Shown: positions 51,121 to 63,938, counted from the first letter of the stretch. The stretch: DNA of 64,000 nt from Antitrichia curtipendula (GCA_951230915.1 OX579634.1:11000725-11064724); one strand, 5' to 3'. Notes: generated from the letters alone by a model not told the origin. Program-made: numbers and translations.

Positions 51121-52781
51121 TTCTTGTGAAAAAGTGAAGGAAAATAAAACTTAGGGTTTTGTTTTGGCACAATTCTTGAAAAAATAAAGTAGGGTTTGAA
51201 CGCTTTTGAGGTCAAGCCTACACCACTAATTTCCTTGTATAATCATGAACCAATTGTCATTCATAGCCTCTAATGGTCTTGAAATCTTCTTGCATAATAG
51301 TTTGAAGGTTGACATTCTATGGGAGTTGCAAAGACTGTTACTAAGCACCGGATAGACAATCACTTCAACTGGCAACTAATAATAAAGACATGTGTATGGA
51401 TATATTCAAGGAGGGTTTTTTCAAATAAAAGCTATCATTTTATTATATCAAAGAAGTCTACTTATTGGCACAATGTAAAAGATTTTGGGCCCTAAACCAT
51501 TGCATTTGTAATTGCATATGTGAAGCTTAGCTAATATAATACTATTTGTATGGTTTTTAATTTCCCTAGTTTTTCCTCCTATTGTGCATGCATGATTCAT
51601 TTAAATGCATTGTTTAATATATGATGTCCATAAATGTGTTGTTTATATGGGTTGTGTTCAAAAGTAGTTAGAAGTGCACGTGTTATAGTAATCCACCCTA
51701 AAACTATGTATAAAATTTTGAATTACAATAGGAACATGTTTAAATGCCTCAAATTTCAGTTTGAACTACTATAGGATAAAAGAAAATGGGCAAAAGGTAG
51801 AAGTAAAAAAAATAGGTGCATATATATTGTGAAATAATAGCTAAATAGCCTCCAAAATAAAAGTCTTGACGCAACATATATATAAATTACAAAGTATAGT
51901 GAAGTACCCATGGATGAAATTTACTATTTTTAGGTAATATTACAAATGAATAAAAGATGGATGATCGAAATTGGAAGATTTGTCTTATCTACTTGCATTC
52001 TAGGGTATGTGCCACGTTTCCACAAAAAAAAGAAAAAATACATTGAGTAACTACACCTGAAATCGCCCCCTTTCTAACCTACAAATTCTTGTTTAAAATA
52101 TACTACTATACATGGGAGTATAACATTAGTTTTAGAGACACCTATTTTCAACACTTTAATTTTCATAGATTATTCATACATTGTCCAAAAAATGCATTCT
52201 TAGAAAATCTAGAATCTCCTTTGACTACCAACAAGATTCCAAAATATTATTTTTAATATAATAAAAGAAACCATAGTGAATTGCTTATTTAATCAATTTT
52301 AGGTGTAGGTATTCTAGAGGTAGTGCAAAAAAATGATCTTCATTGAAGTCATGAACCTCTATACCCTATATATTTACAAACATGCAAAAAACAAGAAAAA
52401 TGTAGAAGACATTTAATTTATTCATCCAAATGCACATGCATTCATTCAAAATAGAGTTATATTCTCTAAAAATAATATAAAATTTTAGCAATTTTGGCCA
52501 TTGAAAAAGGAGGGATAGCATCAAATATTTTCTAAAATAATTTATATTACTTCTTAACTAATAATTGCTCAACAAAAATTTCCTTGTCTTTTTTATTAAT
52601 CTTTTTTTTAAATCATCATTTCTAGATGATAATTTATAAAAGACAAATTTAATTGCACATCTAAGCTTTGATCAAGCCTACTTTGATCATTAGAAGTTAA
52701 CCTCTAAATTTTTTGGATGTTTTTGAGCAAAATTGATACAAATTAGCACATGTTGAAAGCAAGTAGAGTGGTCATTTAGAT
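51121..52781. other. Spacer between the duplicated fragments
   Basis: AT-rich, no reading frame of note. There is no primer-binding site or polypurine tract to make the flanking copies LTRs. Confidence 0.45.
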
Positions 52782-53249
52782 GTGATCTTTAAATGGAAAG
52801 AAGTGATCCTTCAATTGACTGCTATTAATAGTGGTGTGAAAGAATTAGAAAAAAAGGGGTCCCCGCCAATCATTGGTTTTGCTTTTTCCCATCTTGCAAG
52901 TGAGCGCTTTTTGGAAGACCTAATGTCACAAATAGGAACCTACAATACACGTACTTCAAAAATCCATAACAAATTCAATATTGCTTCAAAAAATATGAAA
53001 CCACTCCTGTTGGATTCCTCGTCTTTTTTTCTATCTCTGAAAAATGAATTAAAAATACTACCGACCAAGCAAGCAAACGGAAAATGCATATCAGCCCTTG
53101 CCTGGGCAATTCAAGAGCCGCATAACTTAATCACTGTACGTCAGATGGGACGTTTTTCAGACGCTGAAGACCTAGATTCACAAAAAACCATGCTGATCAC
53201 ATCTTTTTATCTCGAAATATACACGGAGGATCTTCGTGGAAATTGTTGA
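52782..53249 (+). CDS. Open frame of unknown function, duplicated at 50.8 kb
   Basis: A 155-codon frame beginning with GTG, which is not a normal plant start, so this is probably an exon or a gene fragment. The product would contain SGVKELEKKGSPPIIGFAFS and, after the point where the shorter copy ends, ISALAWAIQEPHNLITVRQM. No family was recognised. Conservation between the two copies is high at the DNA level, including the third codon positions, so it tells of recent duplication rather than selection on protein. Confidence 0.4.
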   Translation: MIFKWKEVILQLTAINSGVKELEKKGSPPIIGFAFSHLASERFLEDLMSQIGTYNTRTSKIHNKFNIASKNMKPLLLDSSSFFLSLKNELKILPTKQANGKCISALAWAIQEPHNLITVRQMGRFSDAEDLDSQKTMLITSFYLEIYTEDLRGNC

Positions 53250-55572
53250 TTTGTATGCATCAGTGAGTGCGCTGGAAATTTGATCGGTGAAAACTTTGTT
53301 AGACAAGTTCGGAGCAGAAGATTCCGTTTAGTAAACACTCCGCAGTTAGAAAACAGTCGTTGTTCTGCTTAGTGTTTACAATCCATTGTAAAGAGTCTGT
53401 TGTTCACACCATTGAAAACAGTCCGTTGTTCTGCTTAGTGTTCTTGTGGTGTGAACAATCCGTTGTGCTACTAAACTAAATCTTCAACGTGCTCTTAGTC
53501 GCAGCGCTCCGAATTGACCTACGACGATGTTCTCGGGACAAGTCGACGACATTTGTGTTGCGGTTTCAGGTTAACCATCTGCCTCTCTCCGTTCTCTCCG
53601 TCTTAGATGTTGTGAATCAGGTGTTCCGGTGACAGAAACCCTGTCTACTAGAACCTCGAACTGCGGCACTACGGCACTAGAGAAGTTCTACAGTCTTTGT
53701 CGTGTACTTGGTGAAGTTAATCATCGAAGAATCTTGAACTTTGTTTTTAGTTCTCTGTAATTTGCGAATGGGCTTTGTGACTAAGTGAACAGTATTTTGC
53801 ATCGGACCCCCTCCACGCGCGGAGGGTTCGATGCAAAATACTGTTCATTCAGTGACTAGATTCCTCGTGGTAAAGTCAGTTGTCTTCATTCACGCAATGA
53901 CTTAACTGTCTCGGCCTTTTTTTTCCGTAACTTTGACAGGTGCAAGGCAGAGAGTGTGACTCACCGAATTCTTGTGGGACCACCTCCACGCGCTGCACTT
54001 GATCTTCACACGCCCCTCGCCGCAGTTGCTGCTTCATCTTCAGACGTCCATCGCTCCAGGCTCGGCTCCAGACTCCATCGCTTGCTCCAGTCTCGATTGC
54101 AGTCGTTCCTCTTCTCTAGTCGCTACATGCGCACCACTTCCAAGCTGTATGAGTACGTTGGAGCCCGCGGAGCCGCGGAGATGACTTGCGGTGCTTCCTT
54201 TGAGTTCACTTCTAAACAGCAGATTCGAAAAGGTAACAATTCGAACCACTCCGTAGTTAGGAGCAGCAAGAAAATTTAATTTGGAATGGCAGCTCAACAG
54301 CTAGCCGGTAGTCCTTCGAGGATTCGTACCGCTAGGCCAAAGTTGTATGCAGAAGTCCACGTAAATGGAAGTTCACAATTTGCGGTACCGCAATTCCAGT
54401 TGCTGTCGACGTATTCCGGAGGGCGTTGTCTTATTCTCCAGTAACGAAAGTCGGGAAGCGTGGGATTTAGAAGTTGCCAGTGTCGTCTCCGTTCTAATTT
54501 TCTTTCTTTGAGTCCACGAGCGCAGGGCAGGGAAGAACACTAAGCTGTCTACAACTATACTAGTACCAAAAATTATACTGTACTAGTTGGAAATTTCTCG
54601 AACATCCCGGGCTCGCTGACATAGTATGATACGTACCTTCTATCGATCTCCAACACGCGTGCCTTCCCTGCCGAAGACACGCATTTGTTCCGCTACGGCC
54701 CCAACCGAACAATGTGCTGAGCAATGAACCGAACAATGAACCGAGCTATGGCCACGCAACAGGCAAAAACTCTCCACACAGTAAAGGCAAACTTTACTAA
54801 TTTTGTTCGGCTCATTGTTTGGTTGGCTATGTTCAAAGCTTCAACTGGCGCCTTCTCCGTCGTCTTTTATATCACAGACATGTTCAACAATGAGCTTTCC
54901 TCGATCTTTATAGTTCAATTGTTCGCGCCGTGGGAATTTTCTTGAATGCTTGTGCTGAAGCTTGAAGTAGCAGCTACCCAGTTCTACCATTTGCTCCGTC
55001 ATGACTTGTGTCTGTGCTTTTGGGCGTAGAGCTCTCCGGTTTGTGTCTACTTGTTTAGCGATTTATGCTGTTTGCCTGAGAAAATTCTGTATTTGGCCTT
55101 AGAAATAAATTCTAGTATATTCAATGAGCTCCAATCACTAACTATTGCAAGTTATCCTAAAGTGTTGTTACCATGTTGTCCAGTCTTTATTTATCAGAAT
55201 TTGGATGATTGGATCACCAAGACATTTAATATGTACACTATTTTCGTTACATATTTGGCTATCAATTTGTTGTGAACTGAATAATTGGTGAACCGACTAC
55301 CAATATAATCAGTCAGGGTCGCACCAAAGAGAGAACTTCTGAGGTTACTTTTGAAACCAACACCTTTGTTATCACGCCGTTACAATTGTCGTAGACTTAT
55401 GGAGGTTTCGAAACCGGTCCTGCACAACTTTGCAACACAGAGGAGATCACAGGAAGAAGTTGGAGGAACAAAAGGTTTTTTTGTCTTTTTTTTTGCTTGA
55501 AATGGACGTTGTAGCGACGTAATACAATTCGAGTTTTATTGAAGCTCGTCATGTTCTCTCTGTTATTGATTC
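53250..55572. other. GC-richer unassigned block
   Basis: Base composition is more even than in the surroundings. Short repeats of GTTGTTCTGCTTAGTGTT occur at 53,350-53,440, and a hairpin sits at 53,777-53,856. Frames around 53,956-54,279 are Ser/Arg-rich, low in complexity and begin with GTG, so no gene is called. It could be the remains of a retroelement leader or of a host exon. Confidence 0.4.
53777..53856. repeat. 80-base hairpin with a perfect 19-bp core stem
   Basis: TGAACAGTATTTTGCATCG (53786-53804) pairs exactly with 53829-53847. CCCCTCC and GGAGGG extend the stem inward, leaving a short ACGCGC loop, and outer bases pair partly. It could be a MITE or a small-RNA precursor. Confidence 0.88.
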
Positions 55573-56160
55573 TTAACCCCTAAAACCCCGCTTGTCCCCT
55601 TGGGGGACAATTTGGGTCCGGATAGGTTCCTATTGTCTCAGTTTGAAGTAAAAATTTTGAGATTTTTTGAGGTTGTGTAGCTTTGGAAGAGCTTTGTGGA
55701 TATATAATTTTTGTTTCAATCGGATGCCGGATGAAAAAGTTATGGCACAATGAGCAAGAATTAGAGATTGGCGGGCAGCCCAAAAACAATTACAAAAAGT
55801 CACAATATTTTTTTTTTAATTTTTTTCCTAAAAGATTATGTTCTTAGCTATACGTCAAGCTTTGATTCATTCTATTTGGACTAGGGATGAGAAAGTTATG
55901 GACAATCTTAGTTTTTCGGGGAATTAGAGCATCTTCTTGAAAAAAAACTTTTTGTTCAACTTTGAATGCTGATATCTTCCAATCCGTACGGTCAAATTTG
56001 ATGAAATTTTTGCTACATGATCTTAGACAAGTTAAGTACAAGATCCTATGGTTAAATTCCCTAAAAAATAAAAATAAATGGTTTTTTTAAGTGAATACAA
56101 CATAAGTGGTAGTTTTGAGTGTTTTTTGGCAGAAAACACCGTTGGGGTTTTAAGGGTTAA
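55573..56160. repeat. TTAACCCCTAAA-ended repeat, copy 6 (short form, inverted)
   Basis: 588 bases, from TTAACCCCTAAAAC to GTTTTAAGGGTTAA, a well-kept terminal inverted repeat. The interior is the reverse complement of the copy at 20,886 (for example AGCATCTTCTTGAAAAAAAA and GATCCTATGGTTA). Confidence 0.85.
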
Positions 56161-59100
56161 GCAAACTATTCAATGTGTAATTCAGGGTTGTGCTTGTCAA
56201 GTAAAGAATAGTATGGTGAAGAGCATACATGTAGCAGATATCTAGGTTGACATGTTTTAGGACCGTCAAGGTAATTGAAGGTATCAAAGCTTACATGTTT
56301 GGCTCAATTTTTCACGACACATGTGAACAATGATACCTTTAAACTGTAGAACTCACATATCATAGGCAGACTATGAAGTAGGTAGTTTGGGGGAACAATA
56401 GTACAAATTTATTTGATTGTTTTGACAGGATCTAATGAAATTTTGAAGTGCACTGACTTCATTGAATAGTCCCTTTACAATCATTTGGTGGATTGTATTA
56501 TGGTGTCATAGTATGTTTATTGCTGGGATCTCCACTTTGATGATGTATAATTTAACTTTGAGAGTTGATTGACACAAGCCAATGTGGATTATTGATCTCC
56601 AACTGAAGAATTCTTTGAATACGGAGTAGGTTTTGTTACCTTCCTTGGATTGAGTTTGTGTTGGATGTGTGGAAGTGGGTGTATGAAGTGTGAACTACTA
56701 AGTTGTTGCTAGCATGTTTGGTTTGAGTGTGTGCTAGATGTGTGGAAGTAGGTGTTTGAAGTGTGAACTACTAGATTGCTTTGCTAAATTGTCAACTGTT
56801 TGACAATAGTGGCCAAACGTTTCTAGAGCATATTATCAAGTGACATGCAAGTTTGTTGTACTTGTCTTCATTGTTCAAAACAAGTGTAATATGGTCAATA
56901 GCTTTAGATGAGGACAGTGGGAGGAAGTTGTCATTTATTATTGAAATGAATTATATTGGGTTGACGGATTGATTGGTTTCATTGAAAAGCAACAATGAGA
57001 TGAACATTAATACTAATGTACATGAGTACATTGTTTTCAATTACGTGTTTTCAATTACTTAAAAATTAAAATTCATAGTTAATGAACCACATGGGAGGTG
57101 CTTCAAAGGAATGCCTAAAGGCTATTGTGCTTACCTTGTTTTTTTAAATTGTTTCACTCCTTTATGATTCTGGCCATTTTATTTTAACTTTGTGCTCAAT
57201 AGTGCAATCTGAAAGTTGTATCAGTGTTCTAAGAGTTTTTCTTGAATTCTTTGTAAATTTAATGTTGTTATGTTATATGAAGGTAATTCAATACTGAAGA
57301 AAAATTGAGACCTTTGATTTTGAAGCCTACATCATGGAAGAGAATGAATGATGGAATTTTGGATTGTGCATCTTGCTATAGCAGATAACTCAAGAAGATT
57401 GAAGGTTGTAAAACGCAACAGTCAACAGTGAAAGCGGCATAGTCACACATGTTACGTAGGTGCCTGTAGAATCAAGAGCACTAAGAACATCTGTAAGAGG
57501 TACTGTTTCCCTTCTTTTTTTTAAAAGGCTTTTCATTAATATGAGTTGGTATTTAATCATGCTAATTTCATTCTCACTCTTTATATTGTTTTTTTTTCCT
57601 TTTCATATATAAAAATGTTTGTGTAAGATATGAATTTATGCCCGTACAAACTGTTTTGTGATTACTTATGAAGAATTTCATAAATCCAATGGATTTCAAG
57701 TTGAAGATGTAGTCAGAATCACTAAGTAACTTATAACTAACAAGTAGAAAATGTTAAATCCATTTTTTCCATTCAATTTATGGGGGACTTTTCAAGGTTT
57801 GAGTTCATTGCCTTCAAGTTCATAATGTTTTGTTATATCCACTTTTGGTTGCTTGTTGCATAATACAACCCATGAATTGAAGATAAATGAATGAAGGCTT
57901 CATAATTTCTGAACTTGTAAAATTAAGACTTTATATTTTTATGGAAAAATAGAATTTATGAATAATTTCGAAATGGTAGGCAAGGGAGATGTATTGATCC
58001 ATTCCTTGTTGTCTCATCTGATTTACTTATAGATCATTGCTTTTTGAAAGCCGTAATGATGATTGTTCTAGAGAAATGTCATTGACAACTAAGAAATATA
58101 TTATTTACAATTAAAAGCTTTTTAACATCTAGAAAAAAATTCAAGAAACCCTCATGAAGAACCAAGAGAAAGGGAAGCTTTGCAATCATTCAGAATTTGT
58201 TGTAGCGATGTATATTTATTTCAGTGGTTCTATTAGAGAACATCTAAGAGCACCAATGTTCTATACAAGTGAAATGTATGATTTTTTCTTGGAAACGGTT
58301 CACCTTTGCTATTGTGTATTTGAATTGCACAAAAAAATAAGGTACCAAGGATTGAATAAATGTTCAAAATTTTTATTGGAATAATTGAGGAAGATATTGA
58401 AGTTAGAATGGAGAAGTGTACTCTACAAAGTACGAAGGGAGAATTTTCTATTACAAAATTGGTATGAGTACATATTCAATAATAGTTAGAAGGTATGTAA
58501 ATATAGTACCTATGATGAATTTGTCTATCAGTAGTTTATAAAGTATTCCATTACAACTGCCCTATATTTTGGAGGTTCAAAAGCGCAAGTTTTTGAAATT
58601 GAAATTTTTTTGAATTACTTATTTTTTGCTTTGCATTAAATTTTTTGTTTTGTTTTGTTAGCCGTTGTTATTGAGTAAGTGGTTTTTCTATTTGTTTTGC
58701 TATTAGAAGATTGTATACAAGTATTCTACGTATATTCCACTTGCATTGAAGTTGGATTCTTGTTGTTTGTTTTCATTTATAAATTTATAGTAGAAGTGAT
58801 GTCCATCATGTACATATACAGTTTGTTGAGCTACTATCAACAAAGGAGACACTGAAAGCAAATAGACATTAGATCTTTTATGTAGTTTTATTAAACTTAA
58901 ACACACTATCACAGAGGAAACATAACAATATCTACAAATACTCATTTAGTAAGGTAAATGATTTTGAATTGGGAGTTCAGGAACTGAGGAACAGATCGTA
59001 AGTTTTTTGTAAGTTAACTTTTACTTTGAAGTGTGGAAATGATTTTATTGTATTTGATAGACCAAGGACCAACATATGAAGATAATGATGAAATCATATA

Positions 59101-59519
59101 TGTAATGTTGTACTGAGAAGAGATATATAAGATTTTCACATGCCAATAATGTTGAGTTTTTCTAAATTGAAAGTGTAGTGGATTTATTAGAGAAATTATT
59201 GTGATAGTCATTGTCATGCATAGAAAAAGTGTTATTGAAAAGTAATTGGATTTGATTTCATAAATTGGATTGTTGTTGGAACTGATTGTTGTTTTTTCAT
59301 TGGAAAGGTAGGACCTCCATATAATTACATGTAGTACCATGGCTTGGAATTCATTTGTTTTATTGCATGAGGTTTTTTTAATTCACGGCAACAGTAGCGT
59401 GTTCTTTAAAAACAAATACAATTTGAATTATAATTTTTAATTTATTCTAATGTTTTTAAAAACTCTTCAGAACGTCAATGAATGCTAAAGTTTTGATGCA
59501 CTTTCCTTTTCAGGGCATC
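56161..59519. other. AT-rich spacer upstream of the second transposon-type gene
   Basis: No gene is supported. A phrase of about 35 bases (GATGTGTGGAAGT...GAAGTGTGAACTACTA) is tandemly duplicated at 56,668-56,775. The end of the region (TTTTCAG just before 59,513) could be a splice acceptor for the next gene. Confidence 0.45.
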
Positions 59520-62500
59520 ATGGCACCAAAGATGCACTCGAAGTAGTTGGAGCACGGATGGTGGATTGTAGTAAACGACAATGACAGGTCTTCTTTGTGG
59601 ATCACAGATTTTCCAATTGGGCAGGGACGTTATGAGTCTGCATTGGCGTCCTCACATGGAGTCATCGAGGGTCTCACAGGCACCGCTGACGGAGGACTAA
59701 CTGTGTCGGTGACCACAACAGAAACGGCACTTGAGAAGTATAAACTGAAGAAGATATTGATGATGGCTCCAGTTCCGCCGCAACTTCTCTTAGTTCTTAC
59801 TCCCATACGTAGCTTGAAGAGTGTGGCAAAAGATTGGAAGAAAGTGCTTCAAGAATTGCAGGTGAAACAAGAGAGAGCGGTTCAAAAATTCATGGAGATG
59901 ACTTCTGAATAAGTCAAAGCATTGTGCCATCGATATCGGGAGATTCTAAGCCGTAAAGAATTAGAAAGGGCGAACGCAGGTGTTGTCCAAGAGCGGCTTG
60001 TACCAAGAGATCCAGAAGACTTGAATGAAGTATATCGGAATCTTGCTACGCCAGTAAATCCAAATTGGGTTCCATTGGATGAACGGAACCGCAAGCAAGC
60101 TGCTATTGAAGGGGGATTAGGAATCCATGCGAATGAGGGGGGTATTTCTGGTCAACCGAGGGCACAGCGTCAACGCCTCCAATCTGCGGCAACCGATGTT
60201 GTTGTTCAACCTATAGGTGATAATGAAGAGGTACAAGTGCAGGGGAGCACAGCAGTAAGGCCATCAGTAGTGGAGATGGAAGTTGCAGAAGAATCATTGC
60301 AATCGAGGGGGGAGGCAACTAAAAATCCTGTACCAAGTGAACTCCCGGTTTTTCTTGAGCTTCCAAGTGAAGGAGAAGAAGGAGCTCCAACCACAATCAT
60401 GGAAGTTGGATCAGGATCAAGATCAAGACAACCAAGAGTTGGCTCAGGTGCAAGAGTTTACAGGTCACATGTTGTAGTGGCCAACGTGGATGCTACAAGG
60501 ATAGCCAATCGTACAGAACGTGGTGCTGTTAGGGGACGCGGTGTTGGTGGAGGACATGTTGTTGGAGGACGTGCTGCTGGTAGAGGACATGGTGGGGATG
60601 CGGTGCAGCGTGCTTCTGCAGTGGAAAACATCGCAGAAGACCAAGGAGGGCGTCGCATTCGTGCAACGGATGCAAGAGAAGAACAAGGCGCCAGAAAGCA
60701 AACAGCAGCACAGATACGTCGTCGAAGAGCAGCTTTACAAAGTCGTCCTCCACAAGGAAATGATGGCAAAAATGATGTTATTGATGATGATTCCTCTGAA
60801 GGTGAACCAGAACAAGAGCCTAGAAGAATATTGCTGAAAAGCATTACGAAAGCATCTGTTGTTTTTCCTACTGAGACTGAGTACAAAGCATGATATATAT
60901 GGGGACAAAGTCTGATTTTTGATGCGAGGATCGATAGCATCCGCGATGTGGCTAACGCAAAGACAAACCACAGGGTGCTAATGGATTGGCGTGTGAATGA
61001 AATGTACAAGCACCTCTCGGGATCCGAAGCTGATAGAGTAAGTGCGATTACCCTTCGTCCCATTGCATATCGCTATGACAGTAGCAATGACGAGGGAGAG
61101 ACGGAGGTGATAGAGGTACCATTCAGCCAAGAAGGTGTTGCACGTGAATTTGAAACCGTGTATTTGAAACATTGCCGAGCGGATTCATCCCTCTCGAGTA
61201 TCGCATTGCAAAGAAGGTGGCTGGAAAGCAATATTGTGTGGGAGCCAGTAGATAGCCAACATATTGTTGGTGCTTGTAAACGAGCTGAACGGAAGAAAGA
61301 AGAGGGACATTTATCCAATGAAGAGTATCATGTGCAGTTTGTGAGCCGAAAAGCAAAGTTTGTGGTGTAGTGGTGTACAACAATCCGCAGTTTTATATAG
61401 AAGCATCGGTCAAAATAAATACAAAGGAGTTTGACCGGAAATTCTTCACCACACATTACAAAAATCTCATTAAATTGCGCAATATATGGAAAGCGTGTGG
61501 AAGTCCAAGTGTTGCTACTCGGGCTGACGATGCATACAGAGCGAAAGCGTTGACAATGGCAGCAAGTGCATTACATTTAAATCAAAGCTTATCGAAGCAT
61601 GTATCGTTGGGGGATTTGTTGAGGAAGATGGTGGACTATACACGCCATGCTTGGCATGAAGACGAGGAGTCCTATAAGGCTATGTTGTGGGTGTGCAAAG
61701 ATTATGAGGACAAAAAACTATTTTTCAGCAAGAAGGCAGAAAATAAATGGAAGAAGATGGCTAGAGATTAAAATCTTGATATTACAGTGGATGGAAATCC
61801 GAAGCGGAAGAGGATGGAGAAGACCTGGTGGGCCCTTGAACAGCATCTCTACGGAGAACTATGTACGTGTGGTCAAAGAGATGTCTGCAAAGGATGTAGT
61901 GAATGGAAAGTGTCCTTTACAGTGATACTATTTCAGTGATGTTGCTTCCGCAAATCCCTCCAAAGGTACAGTAGCGTATGCGGTGGACACTGTACAACAA
62001 AAAAATGCGATCAAAAACCAAATTCGGTTTCTTATGGTAGAAGCAGGGGATGAAAATCCATCGTCCATGGATGATTTCTTATCCATCAACGCAAGCAAGT
62101 ATGGAGATTCGGGAGGAAAGCATTTCATCTTGATGGGGAGGACATTGGATAATGACACAAAGACCTTGTGGTGTTTTCCTGCAGTGATGACGGTGCAAAT
62201 GCTTAGCAGTTTGGAGAATGCAGTCCCATCTTTCGTTAGGCAACACTTTGTGGATATCCGAGCGGGTTGCAAAGGTTATGCAGGATATGGTCGAGACGTC
62301 GAGGATGTATCGAATGCTCGTTGAAATTGGCAAGTTGCAATCTCTATAGTGCAACACAAAGAGCGGGAAGCCTCATTTCACGTGAGATGTAGAGAAGGGT
62401 TTTTTGAGGACGAGTACATTGAACTTGGCAAACCATGTTTATGGATTTTTGATTGTAGACGTGGAGGTTTGCAAGGGGAAGACATACCATGGTCGAACGA

Positions 62501-63938
62501 GGATTATAGCAAAGTTGTGCAGTAACTCAAGAACTGAATGTCTTGCATTTTTTGTTGGAATGCCATGTTTTTGTTTCCGCCAGGCATATCCTTTGACAAA
62601 GCGATGGAGTCGAGGATGGCGTTGCTAGAGGGTTGCCACGTGCTCCAAGGTTTTTAGATATTTCAAGAAAAAACAGTGCCCTCATACGTGAATGATCTGC
62701 GTCATGGCGAGCAGCGACGTCGTGGTGTACAACCCATTGGTGGCATTGTCATCTTTTTGAATTATCCCGAAGAGAGTGGGTTCATGGAAAACCTTCCTAG
62801 CAGTACGGATGACTTACATGTTATATTTCAAGGCTCTTGGAGTACAGAAGTGATGCCTCGAGTGCAAGACAAGTTTGAGAGGACACCAACGGAGTCGAAG
62901 AGATTGGTACAAATGTATTTGCCGCGGAACTGGGGGTTGGTAACATTAGGCATCGCAATGGCAGTGCCAAGGATTTTGGAGACAGGATATGTAGGCAATG
63001 ATGTTATCATTATGGAAGGATTCTCGTTGAAAACGCAATTCGTATACGAGAAATTGCAATCGATGTATAGGGAGAAGTTGATGATGGTGAACAGTGTGAG
63101 TATGGCCGCCGAACGCAGACCCTCACATGTGTTGACTAGAGAAGAGAGGTTGCCTGGTCTTGGTGTTTCTGAAACAGATGGAAGTTTGCCACCAGGTAGA
63201 GTTGAAAGACTTTCGTGGTCATCTAGGGACTCCTCCGATGAAGAAATGATAGTTCAAGTGAAAAGACGGGGAAGGCGGAAGGAGAAAGCTAAAGTAGTTG
63301 ATTCGGGAGCCTCATCGACAAACAAAGATGAGAGTAATGCCAAGCGGACACAATCTGACAGATTACCAAGTGCTGGCCGAAGTTTAGGTTCTCTTGACAC
63401 TGATGCAGTCAGTGACGCCCGTGGGGACCAAGTAAACTTGATGGAAGTAGAGCAAGACCCGGATTTTGTTGTTCCAGAAATAGTTGAGGAGGTGGACAAC
63501 GTGGAACCGGAACAAGTTGAAGAGGGCGTGGGAGAAAATACAGATACAACAGCACAAACGGAGTCTATGTCAGCGTTGTCAGCATTCAGCCAATTGGATC
63601 AAATAAGCTTTGTTCCGGATGGTGAAGGATATTATCGTAATAGAGACAATGTTCAATTCACTCGAACAGGTGAAGGACCACATTACATTTATCACCGAGT
63701 GACTTCCATCTTGGAAGGACCTTCTTTAACGCCAACTTTATCAGAAGGATTGACAACGCCTATTACAAGCACCATGGTGGATACGACGTTGCAGTTTATC
63801 TCTTCGCCTCCAATGAGTCTAATTGGTGGACCAAGTGCACACGATCAAGCGGGGGCAACTGGTGGAGGAGAAGGAGGAGACTTGGTGCAATCATCTGCAC
63901 GAGTATTGGAAACACCAAATGAAGCAGGGCCATTATAA
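59520..63938 (+). pseudogene. Large transposon-type gene, nine stops, possible permuted methyltransferase fold
   Basis: From ATG 59520 the frame can be followed to TAA 63936-63938, about 1,470 codons. Stops interrupt it at 59544, 59910, 60891, 61769, 61923, 62322, 62523, 62535 and 62655. An 8-base duplication (GTGGTGTA twice, about 61,354-61,369) shifts the frame, and a second shift between 61,772 and 61,925 restores it. Parts in order: an N-terminal segment with SSLWITDFPIGQGRYESALA; a long charged region with Gly/Arg-rich low complexity (60,500-60,610); a helical basic region (61,400-61,770); then GKHFILMGRTLDNDTKTLWC, LGKPCLWIFD and EDIPWSNEDY (62,478-62,504). Next comes YLPRNWGLVTLGIAMAVPRI and an acidic tail. 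The DIPW motif followed downstream by a GxA-type loop recalls a permuted amino-methyltransferase, but this is weak. No family is named with confidence. Confidence 0.7.

Noticed and set aside
50809..53090. The repeated fragments as LTRs of a retrotransposon
   Set aside because: No 4-6-base target duplication, no primer-binding site or polypurine tract, no gag or pol frame between them, and one copy continues as an open frame beyond the repeat.
53956..54279. A 107-codon frame in the GC-richer block
   Set aside because: It starts with GTG, is Ser/Arg-rich low complexity, and overlaps frames on both strands; no domain or splice support.
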